A stretch of 64,000 nucleotides of DNA, taken from assembly GCA_016709005.1 (NCBI GenBank), contig JADJEU010000021.1, positions 199,593 to 263,592 on the forward strand. The letters run 5' to 3'. The DNA comes from Crocinitomicaceae bacterium. GTDB lineage: Bacteria; Bacteroidota; Bacteroidia; Flavobacteriales_D; Crocinitomicaceae. A model generated the notes under the pieces. It saw nothing but the letters and a program-made list of their open reading frames with translations, had not been told where the DNA came from and did no database searches. Position numbers and translations under genes: made by a program. This document shows, piece by piece, positions 54,263-63,774 of the stretch (its first letter is position 1; each line of letters starts with the position of its first letter).

Positions 54263-55530
54263 ATGTTAGAGATTACCCGCATTAGAGAAGAAAAAAATCA
54301 GATCATTGAAGGTCTGAAAAAAGAAATGTTGATTTCACAAAAAAGATCAACGATATCATTGAAACAGATTCGCAATGGCGTTCAACCAAAAAAGAGTTGG
54401 ATGAGTTGGCTGCAGAATCAAATCGCATAGCAAAAGAAATTGGCGAGCTTTTTAAAGGTGGCAGACAGCATGAAGCAATTGCTGCAAAGGAGAAAACAAA
54501 TTATTTAAAAGATCGCGAAAAAACGGCACGGGATAAAGAAGGAATTCTGGCTGATCAACTTCAGCGTAAATTATACGAAATTCCAAATGTGCCTTCTTCA
54601 AAAGTACCTGCAGGAAAAACCCCGGAGGACAATGAAATAGTTGCAACAGGTGGTGTTACGCCAACATTACTTGATACTGCGATGCCTCATTGGGATCTTG
54701 CAAAAAAATACAACCTCATTGATTTTGAAATGGGAGTAAAAGTAACCGGTGCAGGCTTTCCGTTTTATTATGGTAAAGGCGCACGTTTGCAAAGAGGATT
54801 AATTAATTTCTTTTTGGATCAGGCACGCGACCATGGCTATTTAGAAGTGATTCCGCCGTTTGTGGTGAATCAGGATTCAGGTTATGGTACTGGTCAGCTT
54901 CCAGACAAAGAAGGGCAGATGTATCATTGTGAGGTAGATGATTTTTATTTGATTCCAACTGCGGAGGTTCCATTAACGAATATGTATCGTGATGTACTTT
55001 TGAATGAATCAGATTTTCCAATTAAAGTAACTGGATATACACCTTGCTTTCGTCGTGAAGCAGGTTCATATGGAAAAGATGTGCGCGGATTAAATCGCCT
55101 TCATCAATTTGATAAAGTTGAAATAGTGCATATTGAACATCCTTCAAAATCATATGAAGTTTTAGAGGGAATGGTAAAGTATGTTCAAAGTCTTTTGGAA
55201 AAATTAGAATTGCCTTACCGCGTTTTACGTTTATGCGGTGGTGATATGGGATTCACTTCTGCATTGACTTATGATCTTGAAGTATATTCTGCTGCACAAA
55301 AAAAATGGTTGGAAGTAAGTTCTGTTTCAAACTTTGAAACCTTTCAGGCAAATCGCTTGAAATTGCGTTACAAAGACAAAGATGGAAAAAATAAATTGGC
55401 GCATACGCTGAACGGAAGTGCGCTTGCATTGCCGCGCATTATGGCTGCCTTGCTGGAAAATCACCAGGATGAAACCGGAATTAGAATTCCGAAAGCGCTT
55501 CAGGCATATACAGGTTTTGAACGCATTTAA
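54263..55530 (+). CDS. serS: Seryl-tRNA synthetase (frameshift in poly-A)
   Basis: Charges tRNA-Ser. It begins at 54263 (MLEITRIREEKNQIIEGLKK), then loses the frame in the A-run at 54318-54323; with one A added it continues RNVDFTKKINDIIETDSQWR into the rest. The N-terminal coiled-coil arm is followed by the class II catalytic core: motif 1 region (LINFFLDQA), motif 2 CFRREAGSYGKDVRGLNRLH and motif 3 NGSALALPRIMAALLENHQD. The end TGIRIPKALQAYTGFERI is typical. As serS is essential, the break is almost certainly a sequence error. Repaired length is about 422. Confidence 0.95.
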
Positions 55531-55563
55531 TACCAAATTGTAGAAACAAGAGTTATTGATAAT

Positions 55564-56142
55564 ATGAAAACAATTCCAAATTTAGTTTTAGCAGGTTTAT
55601 CATCGGCTGTTTTTTTATTGGCATCGTGTGATCCTGCAAAAGAGTTTCAGTCAGAGTTGAAGTCGATTGATTCATGTTTGGTAGAGCTTGATTCTATTGA
55701 TCAGCTGTATCAGGGAATAGAATTTGATAGTCTTGTCTACATGGTTGCACATATTTTAGATAACGAAGAGAAAATCAAAAAATATTATGTCTCTGATACC
55801 ATTGACAATAATTTAGGTATGTACATGAATAATTGCAAAGGTGTTCGCAAATCATTCAAAGACCTGAAAGGAAATCAAACCAAGTTTGCTGAAGAGAGAG
55901 CTGCGCTGGATACACAGTTTACCAATCTGAAAACAGATATTCTTAACGGTGTGTTTGATAAGGAAGAAGTGAAGTTGTATTTAGCAACTGAAATGGAAGC
56001 GCTCGAATTATTTTCATTGAAATTCTACAGCTTTTACACGAATCAAAAAATGCAATCTGCGGTATTCTATGATGCTTCACCAAAAGTGGATGAGTATGTA
56101 GAAAAATTAGTGATTCCGGAAACTGATGTTATACCGCTTTAA
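55564..56142 (+). CDS. Lipoprotein, hypothetical
   Basis: A 192-residue protein with a lipoprotein signal (MKTIPNLVLAGLSSAVFLLA-SC, Cys22, followed by DPAKEF). The mature part is helical, with heptad-like Leu/Ile spacing (FQSELKSIDSCLVELDSIDQ; KSFKDLKGNQTKFAEERAAL), so a coiled coil is likely. I know no function. It is 33 bp after serS and overlaps the following TPR gene by 17 bp, so it is in one operon with it. Confidence 0.75.
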   Translation: MKTIPNLVLAGLSSAVFLLASCDPAKEFQSELKSIDSCLVELDSIDQLYQGIEFDSLVYMVAHILDNEEKIKKYYVSDTIDNNLGMYMNNCKGVRKSFKDLKGNQTKFAEERAALDTQFTNLKTDILNGVFDKEEVKLYLATEMEALELFSLKFYSFYTNQKMQSAVFYDASPKVDEYVEKLVIPETDVIPL

Positions 56143-57949
56143 GATATCGTCCCTTTTGCTCATGCTGGTTTTATGGACCGGTATTACCTGGTCACAGCCA
56201 CCTGATAACGACACCAAACTTGCGTCTTATTATTTTGATAAAGGAGAGTTTGTAAAAGCAGAACCTTACTACGAAAAACTTTATAAGCAGTACAAATCGA
56301 AATCGTATTATGATCGTTACTTCATGTGTCTTTTTTATCAGCAGCGTTATACTGAATGTGAAGATCTGGCGACAAAACAAATCAAGCGCGACCCATATGA
56401 TATTGATACAAAGTTTCTGCTTGCTATGGTTTATGAATCTACCGAAAGGCAAAAAGAAGCAGATGCAATTTATCAGAATCTCGTTGACCAGCTTGAACCC
56501 GTTCAAAGCAGAATTGATTATTTAGGAAATTCATTTAAGCAACGCGGACTTTTTGATTATGCTTTAAAAACATATCTGAAAGGCCGTGATCTGATGAAGA
56601 ACGGATATACTTTTCAATTAGAATTAGCTGAGCTTTACAATCAATTGAATCAACCAGAAAAAATGATTCAGGAATATTTGAATCTGCTTGATTACAGTCC
56701 AAGTTATTTAAAAACGGTTCAAACTTATTTAACGCGCGCTATTGATTTTGCAGAGGAACCTGAGAAAACAGAAATGTTGCGTGTGGAGCTTTTGGCGCGA
56801 TCACAAAAAAATCCGGAGCTCGATTATTATGCTGAAATGTTAATTTGGTATTATCTGCAGAAAAAAGAATTTTCAGGTGCGGTTATTCAGGCAAAAGCAT
56901 TTGATAAACGCAAAAGCTTAAATGGAAAAAAAGTTTTTGAAATTGCAAAAATTTGTCAGGTAAATAAATCGTACGACGCCGCAAAAAAAGCATTTCAGTA
57001 CATCATTGAATTGGGTGAAAATTCGCCCTATTATACTTACGCCGTAGAAGCAACCCTGAACATTGAATTCACAATGCTGACAGAGCGTTCTGATTTTTTT
57101 GCAGCTGATTTGGAATTGCTGGCAACAAAATATGAAGCCGCCCTCACTTCCATGGGTAAATCAACAGCAACTATTGGTTTGATGATTCAGCTTGCAAAAA
57201 TTTATGCCTTCTATTTGAATCAACCTACCAATGCAGAGAAGATAGTGAAAGAGGCATTACTCATGCAAATAAATCCGCGGCAGCGTGCTGAATTAAAAAT
57301 TTTACTAGGAGATATTTATGTGGTATCTGATCGAATTTGGGATGCATCAATTCTTTACATGCAAGTTGAAAAAGAATTCAGTGAAGATGTAATCGGACAT
57401 GAAGCAAAATATAAAAACGCCTGTGTATTTTATTATGATGGTGAGTTTGAATATGCGAAAGCGCAGTTGGATGTTTTGAAGGCCTCAACAAGTAAATTAA
57501 TTGCCAATGATGCCATGCAACTTTCACTTTTACTGCAGGATAATTTGGGGATTGATACTACTCAGGCACCGGTTCAAATGTTTGCCAATGCAGATTTACT
57601 GATTCAACAAAACAGATTTGACGAAGCACTTTCTTTGTTGGATTCAATCACAAAAGCCTACCCGTTTCATAGCCTGGCAGATGAAGTACTTTTCAAAAAA
57701 GGAGAGATTTATGAAGAGTTGCACAATTGGGAAAAAGCAATTGAATTCTACCTGATGGTCTACGACACGTATAGCCATGATATTTTAGCTGATGATGCGG
57801 TCATTCGTATTGCGCGCATTTATGATTTCAGAATCAATAACAAAGAAAAAGCAGCTGAGTATTACCGCAAAATTTTATTTGAATTCACGGCCAGTTTACA
57901 TGGCGCTGAAGCACGCGAGCGATTCACAGAACTTAAACAGGAACAATGA
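56126..57949 (+). CDS. Tetratricopeptide-repeat protein
   Basis: A 607-residue helical-repeat protein with signal MLYRFKISSLLLMLVLWTGI (…TWSQ), so it is exported, probably to the periplasm. TPR-type helix pairs run throughout, for example ASYYFDKGEFVKAEPYYEKL, FDYALKTYLKGRDLMKNGY and EELHNWEKAIEFYLMVYDTY. It likely holds partners in an envelope complex. In Bacteroidota a protein of this kind regularly stands upstream of DUF4286 and rsmA. It overlaps the lipoprotein gene by 17 bp and the next gene by 4 bp (ATGA). Confidence 0.85.
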   Translation: MLYRFKISSLLLMLVLWTGITWSQPPDNDTKLASYYFDKGEFVKAEPYYEKLYKQYKSKSYYDRYFMCLFYQQRYTECEDLATKQIKRDPYDIDTKFLLAMVYESTERQKEADAIYQNLVDQLEPVQSRIDYLGNSFKQRGLFDYALKTYLKGRDLMKNGYTFQLELAELYNQLNQPEKMIQEYLNLLDYSPSYLKTVQTYLTRAIDFAEEPEKTEMLRVELLARSQKNPELDYYAEMLIWYYLQKKEFSGAVIQAKAFDKRKSLNGKKVFEIAKICQVNKSYDAAKKAFQYIIELGENSPYYTYAVEATLNIEFTMLTERSDFFAADLELLATKYEAALTSMGKSTATIGLMIQLAKIYAFYLNQPTNAEKIVKEALLMQINPRQRAELKILLGDIYVVSDRIWDASILYMQVEKEFSEDVIGHEAKYKNACVFYYDGEFEYAKAQLDVLKASTSKLIANDAMQLSLLLQDNLGIDTTQAPVQMFANADLLIQQNRFDEALSLLDSITKAYPFHSLADEVLFKKGEIYEELHNWEKAIEFYLMVYDTYSHDILADDAVIRIARIYDFRINNKEKAAEYYRKILFEFTASLHGAEARERFTELKQEQ

Positions 57950-58260
57950 TTATTTATAATGTTACCGTCAATATCGATTACGATGTACACGATGAATGGC
58001 TGAGCTGGATGCAGGAAGTTCATATTCCTGAAGTGATGGAAACTGGTTTGTTTCATGAAGCGCGCATTGCCAAAATTTTGGCTGAAGAAGAAGGTGGAAA
58101 ATCCTATGCGATTCAATATCTGTGTGAAAGTATGGAAGTATACGAAAAGTACAGAGATCACTTCGCACCCGTTATGCAACAAAAACACACCTCAAAATTT
58201 GCAGGAAAATTTGTTGCGTTCAGAACACTACTGAAGGTTGAAAACAGTTTCAAAAAATGA
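57946..58260 (+). CDS. DUF4286 family protein
   Basis: A 104-residue ferredoxin-like/ABM-type protein (MIIYNVTVNIDYDVHDEWLS … AIQYLCESMEVYEKYRDHF). Related folds occur in monooxygenases and in dimeric stress proteins, but DUF4286 has no assigned activity. It overlaps the TPR gene and rsmA by 4 bp on either side (ATGA both times), so translation of the three is coupled. Confidence 0.88.
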   Translation: MIIYNVTVNIDYDVHDEWLSWMQEVHIPEVMETGLFHEARIAKILAEEEGGKSYAIQYLCESMEVYEKYRDHFAPVMQQKHTSKFAGKFVAFRTLLKVENSFKK

Positions 58261-59039
58261 ATGTAAGACCTAAAAAACATCTTGGTCAGCATTTTCTGAA
58301 AGATGAAACAGTTTGTCAACGAATCGCTGAAGCAGTTCAACCAGAAGGTAAGTACACAAAGGTTTTGGAGATTGGTCCTGGAATGGGAGCGCTCACGAAA
58401 TATCTCATGAAACGAACTGATTTTGAAACTTCAGTGATTGAAATTGATCGTGAATCGGTTGCTTATTTGAAAGTTAATTTTCCTGATCTGACAGATCGTA
58501 TTTTTGCAAATGATTTTCTTCATACAGATCCCAGAGAAATTATGGGAACCGATACCTTTGCGGTTGTTGGAAATTTCCCGTATAATATTTCAACGCAAAT
58601 TTTGTTTCGAGTACTAGATTTTAAAGACAACATTCCCGAAGTGGTTGGTATGTTTCAGAAAGAAGTTGCGGTGCGCATTGCTGAAGGTCCGGGTTCAAAA
58701 GATTATGGAATCGTAAGTGTTCTGCTTCAGGCTTTCTATGACATTGAATATTTGTTTACGGTAGATGAACATGTTTTTATTCCGCCACCAAAAGTAAAAT
58801 CCGGCGTGATTCGTTTAAAGCGGAACAATGTTAAAAATCTGGCCTGTGATGAAAAATTATTTAAGCAGGTTGTCAAACAAGCTTTCAGCCAACGCCGTAA
58901 GACATTAAGAAATTCCTTAAAACCCTTTCAGGATGGCTTTCCCGCCTTTTTTGAAAATCACAAAGAGCTGCTCCAGCGCCGCCCTGAGACGCTTTCGGTA
59001 GAAGAATTCGTCTATATTACTCAACAATTTCAGGTTTAA
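58257..59039 (+). CDS. rsmA: 16S rRNA (A1518/A1519) dimethyltransferase RsmA (KsgA)
   Basis: Dimethylates two adjacent adenines near the 3' end of 16S rRNA during small-subunit maturation. Start MNVRPKKHLGQHFLKDETVC is the family hallmark. SAM motifs EIGPGMGALTKYL (~38-50) and GNFPYNISTQILF (motif IV, NxPY-like with F in place of L, ~105) are present, as is the C-terminal RRKTLRNSLK. The length, 260, is standard. Its ATG overlaps the stop of the DUF4286 gene. Confidence 0.97.
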   Translation: MNVRPKKHLGQHFLKDETVCQRIAEAVQPEGKYTKVLEIGPGMGALTKYLMKRTDFETSVIEIDRESVAYLKVNFPDLTDRIFANDFLHTDPREIMGTDTFAVVGNFPYNISTQILFRVLDFKDNIPEVVGMFQKEVAVRIAEGPGSKDYGIVSVLLQAFYDIEYLFTVDEHVFIPPPKVKSGVIRLKRNNVKNLACDEKLFKQVVKQAFSQRRKTLRNSLKPFQDGFPAFFENHKELLQRRPETLSVEEFVYITQQFQV

Positions 59040-59097
59040 AACGATCTATATCGGGGTCATTCGCAAACCTTTTATAGGTTAAATTCGTTATAGTTTG

Positions 59098-59105
59098 TAT
59101 AAATT
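59098..59105 (+). promoter_or_regulatory. -7 promoter element of DUF6089 gene 1
   Basis: TAAATTTG (TAnnTTTG). Since the TTG of this element is also the furthest possible start codon at 59105, the real start must be a later ATG. Confidence 0.5.
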
Positions 59106-59131
59106 TGCAACCTACGTTGGGAAATCAACGT

Positions 59132-60060
59132 ATGAATTTAAGTATGAGATCACTGCTACTCGCTTTATTTATGGTCTTCTTGTCACTTGCGGGCACCAGT
59201 CAAACCTGGCGTTACGTTCGTAATGAGATATCCTTTGGCGTAGGTGCATCCAACTTTTTGGGTGATTTAGGTGGCTCAAAAGGTATTGGTTCCCATGGAA
59301 TTAAGGATTTGCGTGTGAAACCTACGCGTCCGTCGCTTTCAATCGGCTATAAATACATGATTACTCCAGCAATGTCTGTTCGCGCAGTTGCAATCTGGGG
59401 TTATCTTTCAGGTGACGATGCGTTAACGCAAAATACAATTCGCAATAATCGCAATCTTAGTTTCAGATCCATGTTGGGTGAGTTTTCGGCTTTGTTTGAA
59501 TATTATCCAGGTGGAGATCGTGTTGTGCCAAACTACAAGGTTACCGGTATTGCAGGAACAAAATCGATTACGTTCATTCCTTATTTTTACACGGGATTGG
59601 GGTGTCTTTCTTTAATCCAAAAACCAAATACAACGGTGATTGGGTTGCGTTGCAGCCATTGGGTACCGAAGGACAAGGTTTAGCAGGGCGTCCTGATAAA
59701 TACAAACGAATTACCATGTGTATTCCTGTCGGCGCGGGTGTAAAATATATGATTGACCGTCAATGGGCAGTAAGTTTGGATTTGTCATTGCGATATACTT
59801 TTTCAGATTACATCGATGATGTAAGTACGTCTTATTATAAGCCGGATGAAATTGCCGCCGCTTATGGACCAGAGGCTGGTATCCTTTCAGATCGTGCCGT
59901 TAATCCATCTTTGAATTATACGGGTGTAGTAGATATGGGCGATGGTCGTTTTAATTATATGCAGCGCGGCAACCCTAAGTATAATGATGCTTATATGTTT
60001 GCAATAATTTCTGTACATTACCGTTTTAAGAAGGGACAAAGCTTTATTCCTAAATTTTAA
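59132..60060 (+). CDS. DUF6089 (PorG-like) outer-membrane barrel protein, copy 1 (frameshift)
   Basis: The ATG at 59132 (or 59144, MRSLLLALFMVFLSLAGTSQ) is downstream of the promoter and begins a signal peptide. DUF6089 includes PorG, an outer-membrane barrel of the type IX secretion/PorKLMN complex. Strands such as NEISFGVGASNFLGDLGG, PSLSIGYKYMI, MSVRAVAIWGYLSGDD, LGEFSALFEYYPGG, ITFIPYFYTGLG and AVSLDLSLRYTFSDYIDDVS mark the barrel. One lost G in the run at 59597-59602 shifts the frame; the second half begins VSFFNPKTKYNGDW. The end HYRFKKGQSFIPKF closes at 60060. About 309 residues. Confidence 0.75.
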
Positions 60061-60071
60061 AACTGATTGTT

Positions 60072-60902
60072 GTGCGTTTTTTATTGATTGTTTTTCTCAG
60101 TCTTTCCACTTCATTTGTTTCGTTTTCGCAAGGGTTTAAAACTGCTGCTGAGTTTGGTTTTTTTGGCGGTGGATCTTATTATATCGGAGACCTGAATCCA
60201 GCTAAACATTTTGTTTACAGCAAGCCTGCCTTTGGTGCAATTTTCAGATATAATTTAACTACACGTTATTCATTGCGTTTCACTGCTACTTACGGAAATG
60301 TTTATGGCAGTGATGCAGCCTCAGATGATCCATTTATGGTGCAGCGTAATTTGAGTTTTAAATCAGATATTTTAGAACTTGCTTTTGGTGTTGAATTAGA
60401 TCTTTTTAAATATCGCATCAACGACATGAAGTACCCAATCACTCCTTATTTCTTTTATGAGATTGCTTATTTTAAAATGAATCCAACTGGTGAAATGAAT
60501 GGTGAAGACTTTTCATTACAAGCGCTCGGAACAGAGGGACAAGGAACAAGCCTCAATGATAAAAACCCTTATAAACTCAATCAGCTTTCTGTTCCGCTTG
60601 GAATTGGTTTGAAATTTAATTTGCGTGCCCGTCTTGCTGTTTCATTCGAATACGGAATCAGAAAAACATTCACCGATTATTTGGATGATGTTTCAGGAAG
60701 TTATGTAGATCCAGATTTATTGGCAGCTTATAACGGAAGTTTGGCTGCTGAATTTTCAGACAGAAGTATTAACGACAACGGCCTTTCGAATGTCGGGTTT
60801 AATCGTGGCAATTCCAGCAACAAAGACTGGTATGCTTTTTATGGAATGATGATTACCTTCAAACCTTTCAAAGAAAATATCTGCGACATGCGGGGGTGGT
60901 GA
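60072..60902 (+). CDS. DUF6089 (PorG-like) outer-membrane barrel protein, copy 2
   Basis: Starts with a GTG at 60072 (MRFLLIVFLSLSTSFVSFSQ, signal peptide), 12 bp after copy 1. It is 276 residues and parallels copy 1 strand for strand: TAAEFGFFGGGSYYIGDLNP, YSLRFTATYGNVYGSD, NLSFKSDILELAFGVELDLF, ITPYFFYEIAYFKMNP and YGIRKTFTDYLDDVSGSYVD. A tandem paralogue pair. PorG-type proteins work with the T9SS, so at least one copy is a candidate for the secretion machine that exports the many cargo proteins in this window. Confidence 0.78.
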   Translation: MRFLLIVFLSLSTSFVSFSQGFKTAAEFGFFGGGSYYIGDLNPAKHFVYSKPAFGAIFRYNLTTRYSLRFTATYGNVYGSDAASDDPFMVQRNLSFKSDILELAFGVELDLFKYRINDMKYPITPYFFYEIAYFKMNPTGEMNGEDFSLQALGTEGQGTSLNDKNPYKLNQLSVPLGIGLKFNLRARLAVSFEYGIRKTFTDYLDDVSGSYVDPDLLAAYNGSLAAEFSDRSINDNGLSNVGFNRGNSSNKDWYAFYGMMITFKPFKENICDMRGW

Positions 60903-61278
60903 TTTATCTGTGAACATGCTTCGCGATAGTTTCCTGTTAGAAGAGATTACGCTCCAGATTTTTTATATCCAAAGAATGTTATACCTGTGAAATTAGATCT
61001 GCCGAAAATCGTTCGTTCATTCGAAGAACCTTACTGGCAAGATGATGCTTGTGGTGGCAACGTTGTCAGTTAAAGATTGCTAGTGATTTTAAGGCCAAAG
61101 AAATGAATGCCAGTTCTATTTGTATTCAGTATAATCGCATTAATTTCTTCGAAATAAAATATCCTGAACAACTATTTAGGAGCCAAAGAAAAAGCGGCTC
61201 TTTGAAATCTGCGGGAAAATAAGTTCGGGTAAACTTTGGTTTTTTCGTTATTCAGTGTCTGACACCAAGAAAATTATA
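60903..61278. other. Intergenic region with a possible small gene
   Basis: A plus-strand frame at 60930-61073 (FPVRRDYAPDFLYPKNVIPV … KIVRSFEEPYWQDDACGGNVVS) has coding-like composition; in front of it another frame reads MLRDSF, so a lost base is possible. I cannot name the family. AATCTGCGGGAAAA at about 61203-61220 is another dispersed repeat. Confidence 0.4.
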
Positions 61279-62087
61279 TTAATTCTTCACAATCAAACTT
61301 CCCAATCTCAATCCGTCGATGTCAAAAAATAAACTTTCTCAGAACTGAATTTGAATTGAGAAAATTCAAAAGGCACCGGAAATAATTGATCTGGATTGCC
61401 ATCAAACTGAGTAGATGTTGCTCTGATTTGATTTTCTTCCTGAAATAATAAATAGCCGTTATACACATCAAAGGTTTTTGCTTTGCACGGAATGGTTGTC
61501 ATATAGGTTCCAAATACATCAAAGATTGCAATTCCAATTCCTGGAATCAATGCAAAAAGCCGATCGTGTGCTTCCATCATTTTTACTGGCAATTGCCCAT
61601 CTCCAAAAACGGTAACCAGATTTTCTGTGATCATCACTTTCTCTAAATTTTCATTCAACCGAATGAGGCGCATAGCACCAGCGTCAAAAATCCAAATCGT
61701 ATTTCCGCCAAATGATTCACACACTAACCAGGGTTGTTGAATATCCAGATTTACCAAATCTATCTCACCGTGAATGTCGGTCATGGTATTATCCAAAAAG
61801 TGAATGACGCTGCGCTCCTGATCAAACAAAAGTGTGCGGAATGATTTTGAACTTTCTACTGTTGTTGGTCTGAATGATTTTAAGGATGTAGAAAAAAGTG
61901 TATCCAATTTATTTGACAAGCTTAAAATGACATCATTATGAACCAATGTAATTCTTCCAAAATTGCCGATTGAAAAGGCTGAAAAAGTTCCGCTGACAGA
62001 ATCTGTTTTTTCAAATACAAATTGCTGCGCCCTGCTTCCAAATGAAGTTGCCGTAAGAATGAGTAAAGTGATAAACAGTCGACGCAT
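61279..62087 (-). CDS. Secreted hypothetical protein (frameshift at end)
   Basis: About 269 residues after repair, signal MRRLFITLLILTATSFGSRA. The frame is lost in the T-run at 61325-61330 by one base, where …KVYF should go on FDIDGLRLGSLIVKN to a stop at 61279. Strands repeat with a spacing of about 40 residues (ITLVHNDVILSLSNKLDTLF, TIWIFDAGAMRLIRLNENLE, LFALIPGIGIAIFDVFGTYM), suggesting a small propeller. I do not recognise the family. Confidence 0.6.
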
Positions 62088-62304
62088 AGTTGTTATAACG
62101 CAAAAAGCATTCCAGTTATTGGTTAAAGGTAGTGAATGTGTTTGATTTGAAAGTCTGGCCCCTGTGATGATGTGGCTTTTTTTGTCCAGCTAGTAAGTGT
62201 GACTAATGAACCTGTTTTCTGTTGAGATACAGATTGGTTGTAAGCGTCCGCACTCTATATTGTGAAAATTTGATTATTTTTAAATTTATCCTTACATTAT
62301 CACT

Positions 62305-62641
62305 ATGAAAAAATTGATCTTGGTTTTAGTTTTGGCTATGCTCGTTTTAGCTTCTTGTAAAAAAGCGTCATATACCTCCTTTTGGTTTAAAAGGGATTTC
62401 GATGCCAGAAATTTGAACGGCAGATTACGGTTTACTGAAGTCGGTGGGTGTAATTGCAGCAAATGACTGGAAAAGTGGCCCAGATTGCAACGGTGCAAAT
62501 TTTACAATCGTAAATAACCTTGGAAAAGAAGATAGCAAGACGTTCAATTATATCGTTCGTGACCAACTTGGAGATGATCGATTCAGCGGCAGCTATACAG
62601 CAAACAAGGATGAGTGTTTGAGCATTGAGTTGCTGCCTTGA
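62305..62641 (+). CDS. Small lipoprotein (frameshift)
   Basis: ATG at 62305 begins a clear lipoprotein signal (MKKLILVLVLAMLVLASC, Cys18, followed by KKASY). The frame ends near 62465 but another goes on (VGVIAANDWKSGPDCNGANF … SYTANKDECLSIELLP), to 62641. A single indel near 62445 joins them to about 111 residues with two or more Cys in the mature part. Function unknown. Confidence 0.55.
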
Positions 62642-62675
62642 TTTGTATTGTTAAGGGTTGAGGTACATTGAATAG

Positions 62676-63260
62676 ATGGACATTCTAAAATACAAGCGCG
62701 AATTAATCATTGCTCTAAAAGTATTGGTTCCAATAATTGGAATCCTATTTTTGAGTTGGAGTATTGGAATGGTATTCCTTTATTTTTTTCTGGATTTGAT
62801 TTTTGTTGCCGGAGAAACGATCTTGAAAATTTTTGTTTCAATGAAATCGAGCATTGGATCTCGCATTGGAATTTTTTTGCGGTTTATTTTACTTTTTGCA
62901 CTGATGTTCATTTTCATTCTGGTTGCGGCGGGTCATTTTTTTGACGGCGGAGCGGATAACATGAAAGCAACCTTTGAAATGGAAATTATTTATTCCCTGG
63001 CACTGGTTTATGCAGTTGAATTTTTAGTTGGCTTCATCTTCTCCGGTGATTTCAAAACAGCTACCGCCAATGAAGTAGAAAAGAAAACATACTATCTGTT
63101 AGGCTTGATTTTTATGGTGATGCTGCTGTTTTTATTTTTACTCAATAGCTTTGCAAAACCTGATCAGGTAAATTATGTGTTGGGGATTAGTTTGATTTTG
63201 GCAAGGGAAGGAGCTGATTATTTTGTGGGGAGGAAAAAACATAATTCAGCTAATATTTAA
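62676..63260 (+). CDS. Integral membrane protein, hypothetical
   Basis: 194 residues with five or six hydrophobic helices, for example ALKVLVPIIGILFLSWSIGM, VFLYFFLDLIFVAGETILKI, GIFLRFILLFALMFIFILVA, IIYSLALVYAVEFLVGFIFS and YYLLGLIFMVMLLFLFLLNS. No catalytic or family motif is recognised. It is 35 bp downstream of the small lipoprotein gene and could be co-transcribed. Confidence 0.65.
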   Translation: MDILKYKRELIIALKVLVPIIGILFLSWSIGMVFLYFFLDLIFVAGETILKIFVSMKSSIGSRIGIFLRFILLFALMFIFILVAAGHFFDGGADNMKATFEMEIIYSLALVYAVEFLVGFIFSGDFKTATANEVEKKTYYLLGLIFMVMLLFLFLLNSFAKPDQVNYVLGISLILAREGADYFVGRKKHNSANI

Positions 63261-63279
63261 TAATCTATGAGGCCATAAA

Positions 63280-63774
63280 TTATTTTAGCTCATAAGATGA
63301 GATGCGTTCTTCAATTGATTCTATTATTTCATTGTTGAATTTTCGTGCGGCGGACTGTAAAAGTAAGATCCAAACAATATAAATAACAGCAACAAAAAAG
63401 CTCGGGACTATTATGGATGGCCAAAAGCCTGATGTACCATAATTATGCTGTCCGAAAGATATTATAGCATCTATTATAAAGCCGGTAAATACAACAAGTA
63501 TAACTAGCACGACATATGCAGGACGTATTTGAATTATCAAGGTTGACTTTGAGTTTCGTGGAATAATTTTACCAAAGCAAGGATAAGGGTTCAGAGGTCC
63601 CCAATCATCAGAAACAAGTTTTAGTTTTTGAGGATTCTTAAAATTAGTCCAGTGAAATGATGCAGAGGTTCTGCTAAAGTTTCGATTGATTGAACGCTTG
63701 ACCCGGCTATTTTTCAGAACATCTAATAACTCCGCTGCGGTCAAGTCAAAAGACTGTTCAAATCTACCAATCAT
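63280..63774 (-). CDS. Small membrane protein, hypothetical
   Basis: 164 residues. The N-terminal half is cytosol-like and basic (LLDVLKNSRVKRSINRNFSR), with a stretch PYPCFGKIIPRNSKST; two membrane helices follow (AYVVLVILVVFTGFIIDAII, ~88-107; SIIVPSFFVAVIYIVWILLL, ~122-141), and a charged tail (IIESIEERISSYELK). I know no family. It is convergent with the preceding membrane-protein gene. Confidence 0.6.
   Translation of the reverse strand: MIGRFEQSFDLTAAELLDVLKNSRVKRSINRNFSRTSASFHWTNFKNPQKLKLVSDDWGPLNPYPCFGKIIPRNSKSTLIIQIRPAYVVLVILVVFTGFIIDAIISFGQHNYGTSGFWPSIIVPSFFVAVIYIVWILLLQSAARKFNNEIIESIEERISSYELK

Noticed and set aside
59105..59131. TTG start of the first DUF6089 gene
   Set aside because: The TTG is part of the TAAATTTG promoter element; ATGs at 59132/59144 begin the signal peptide.
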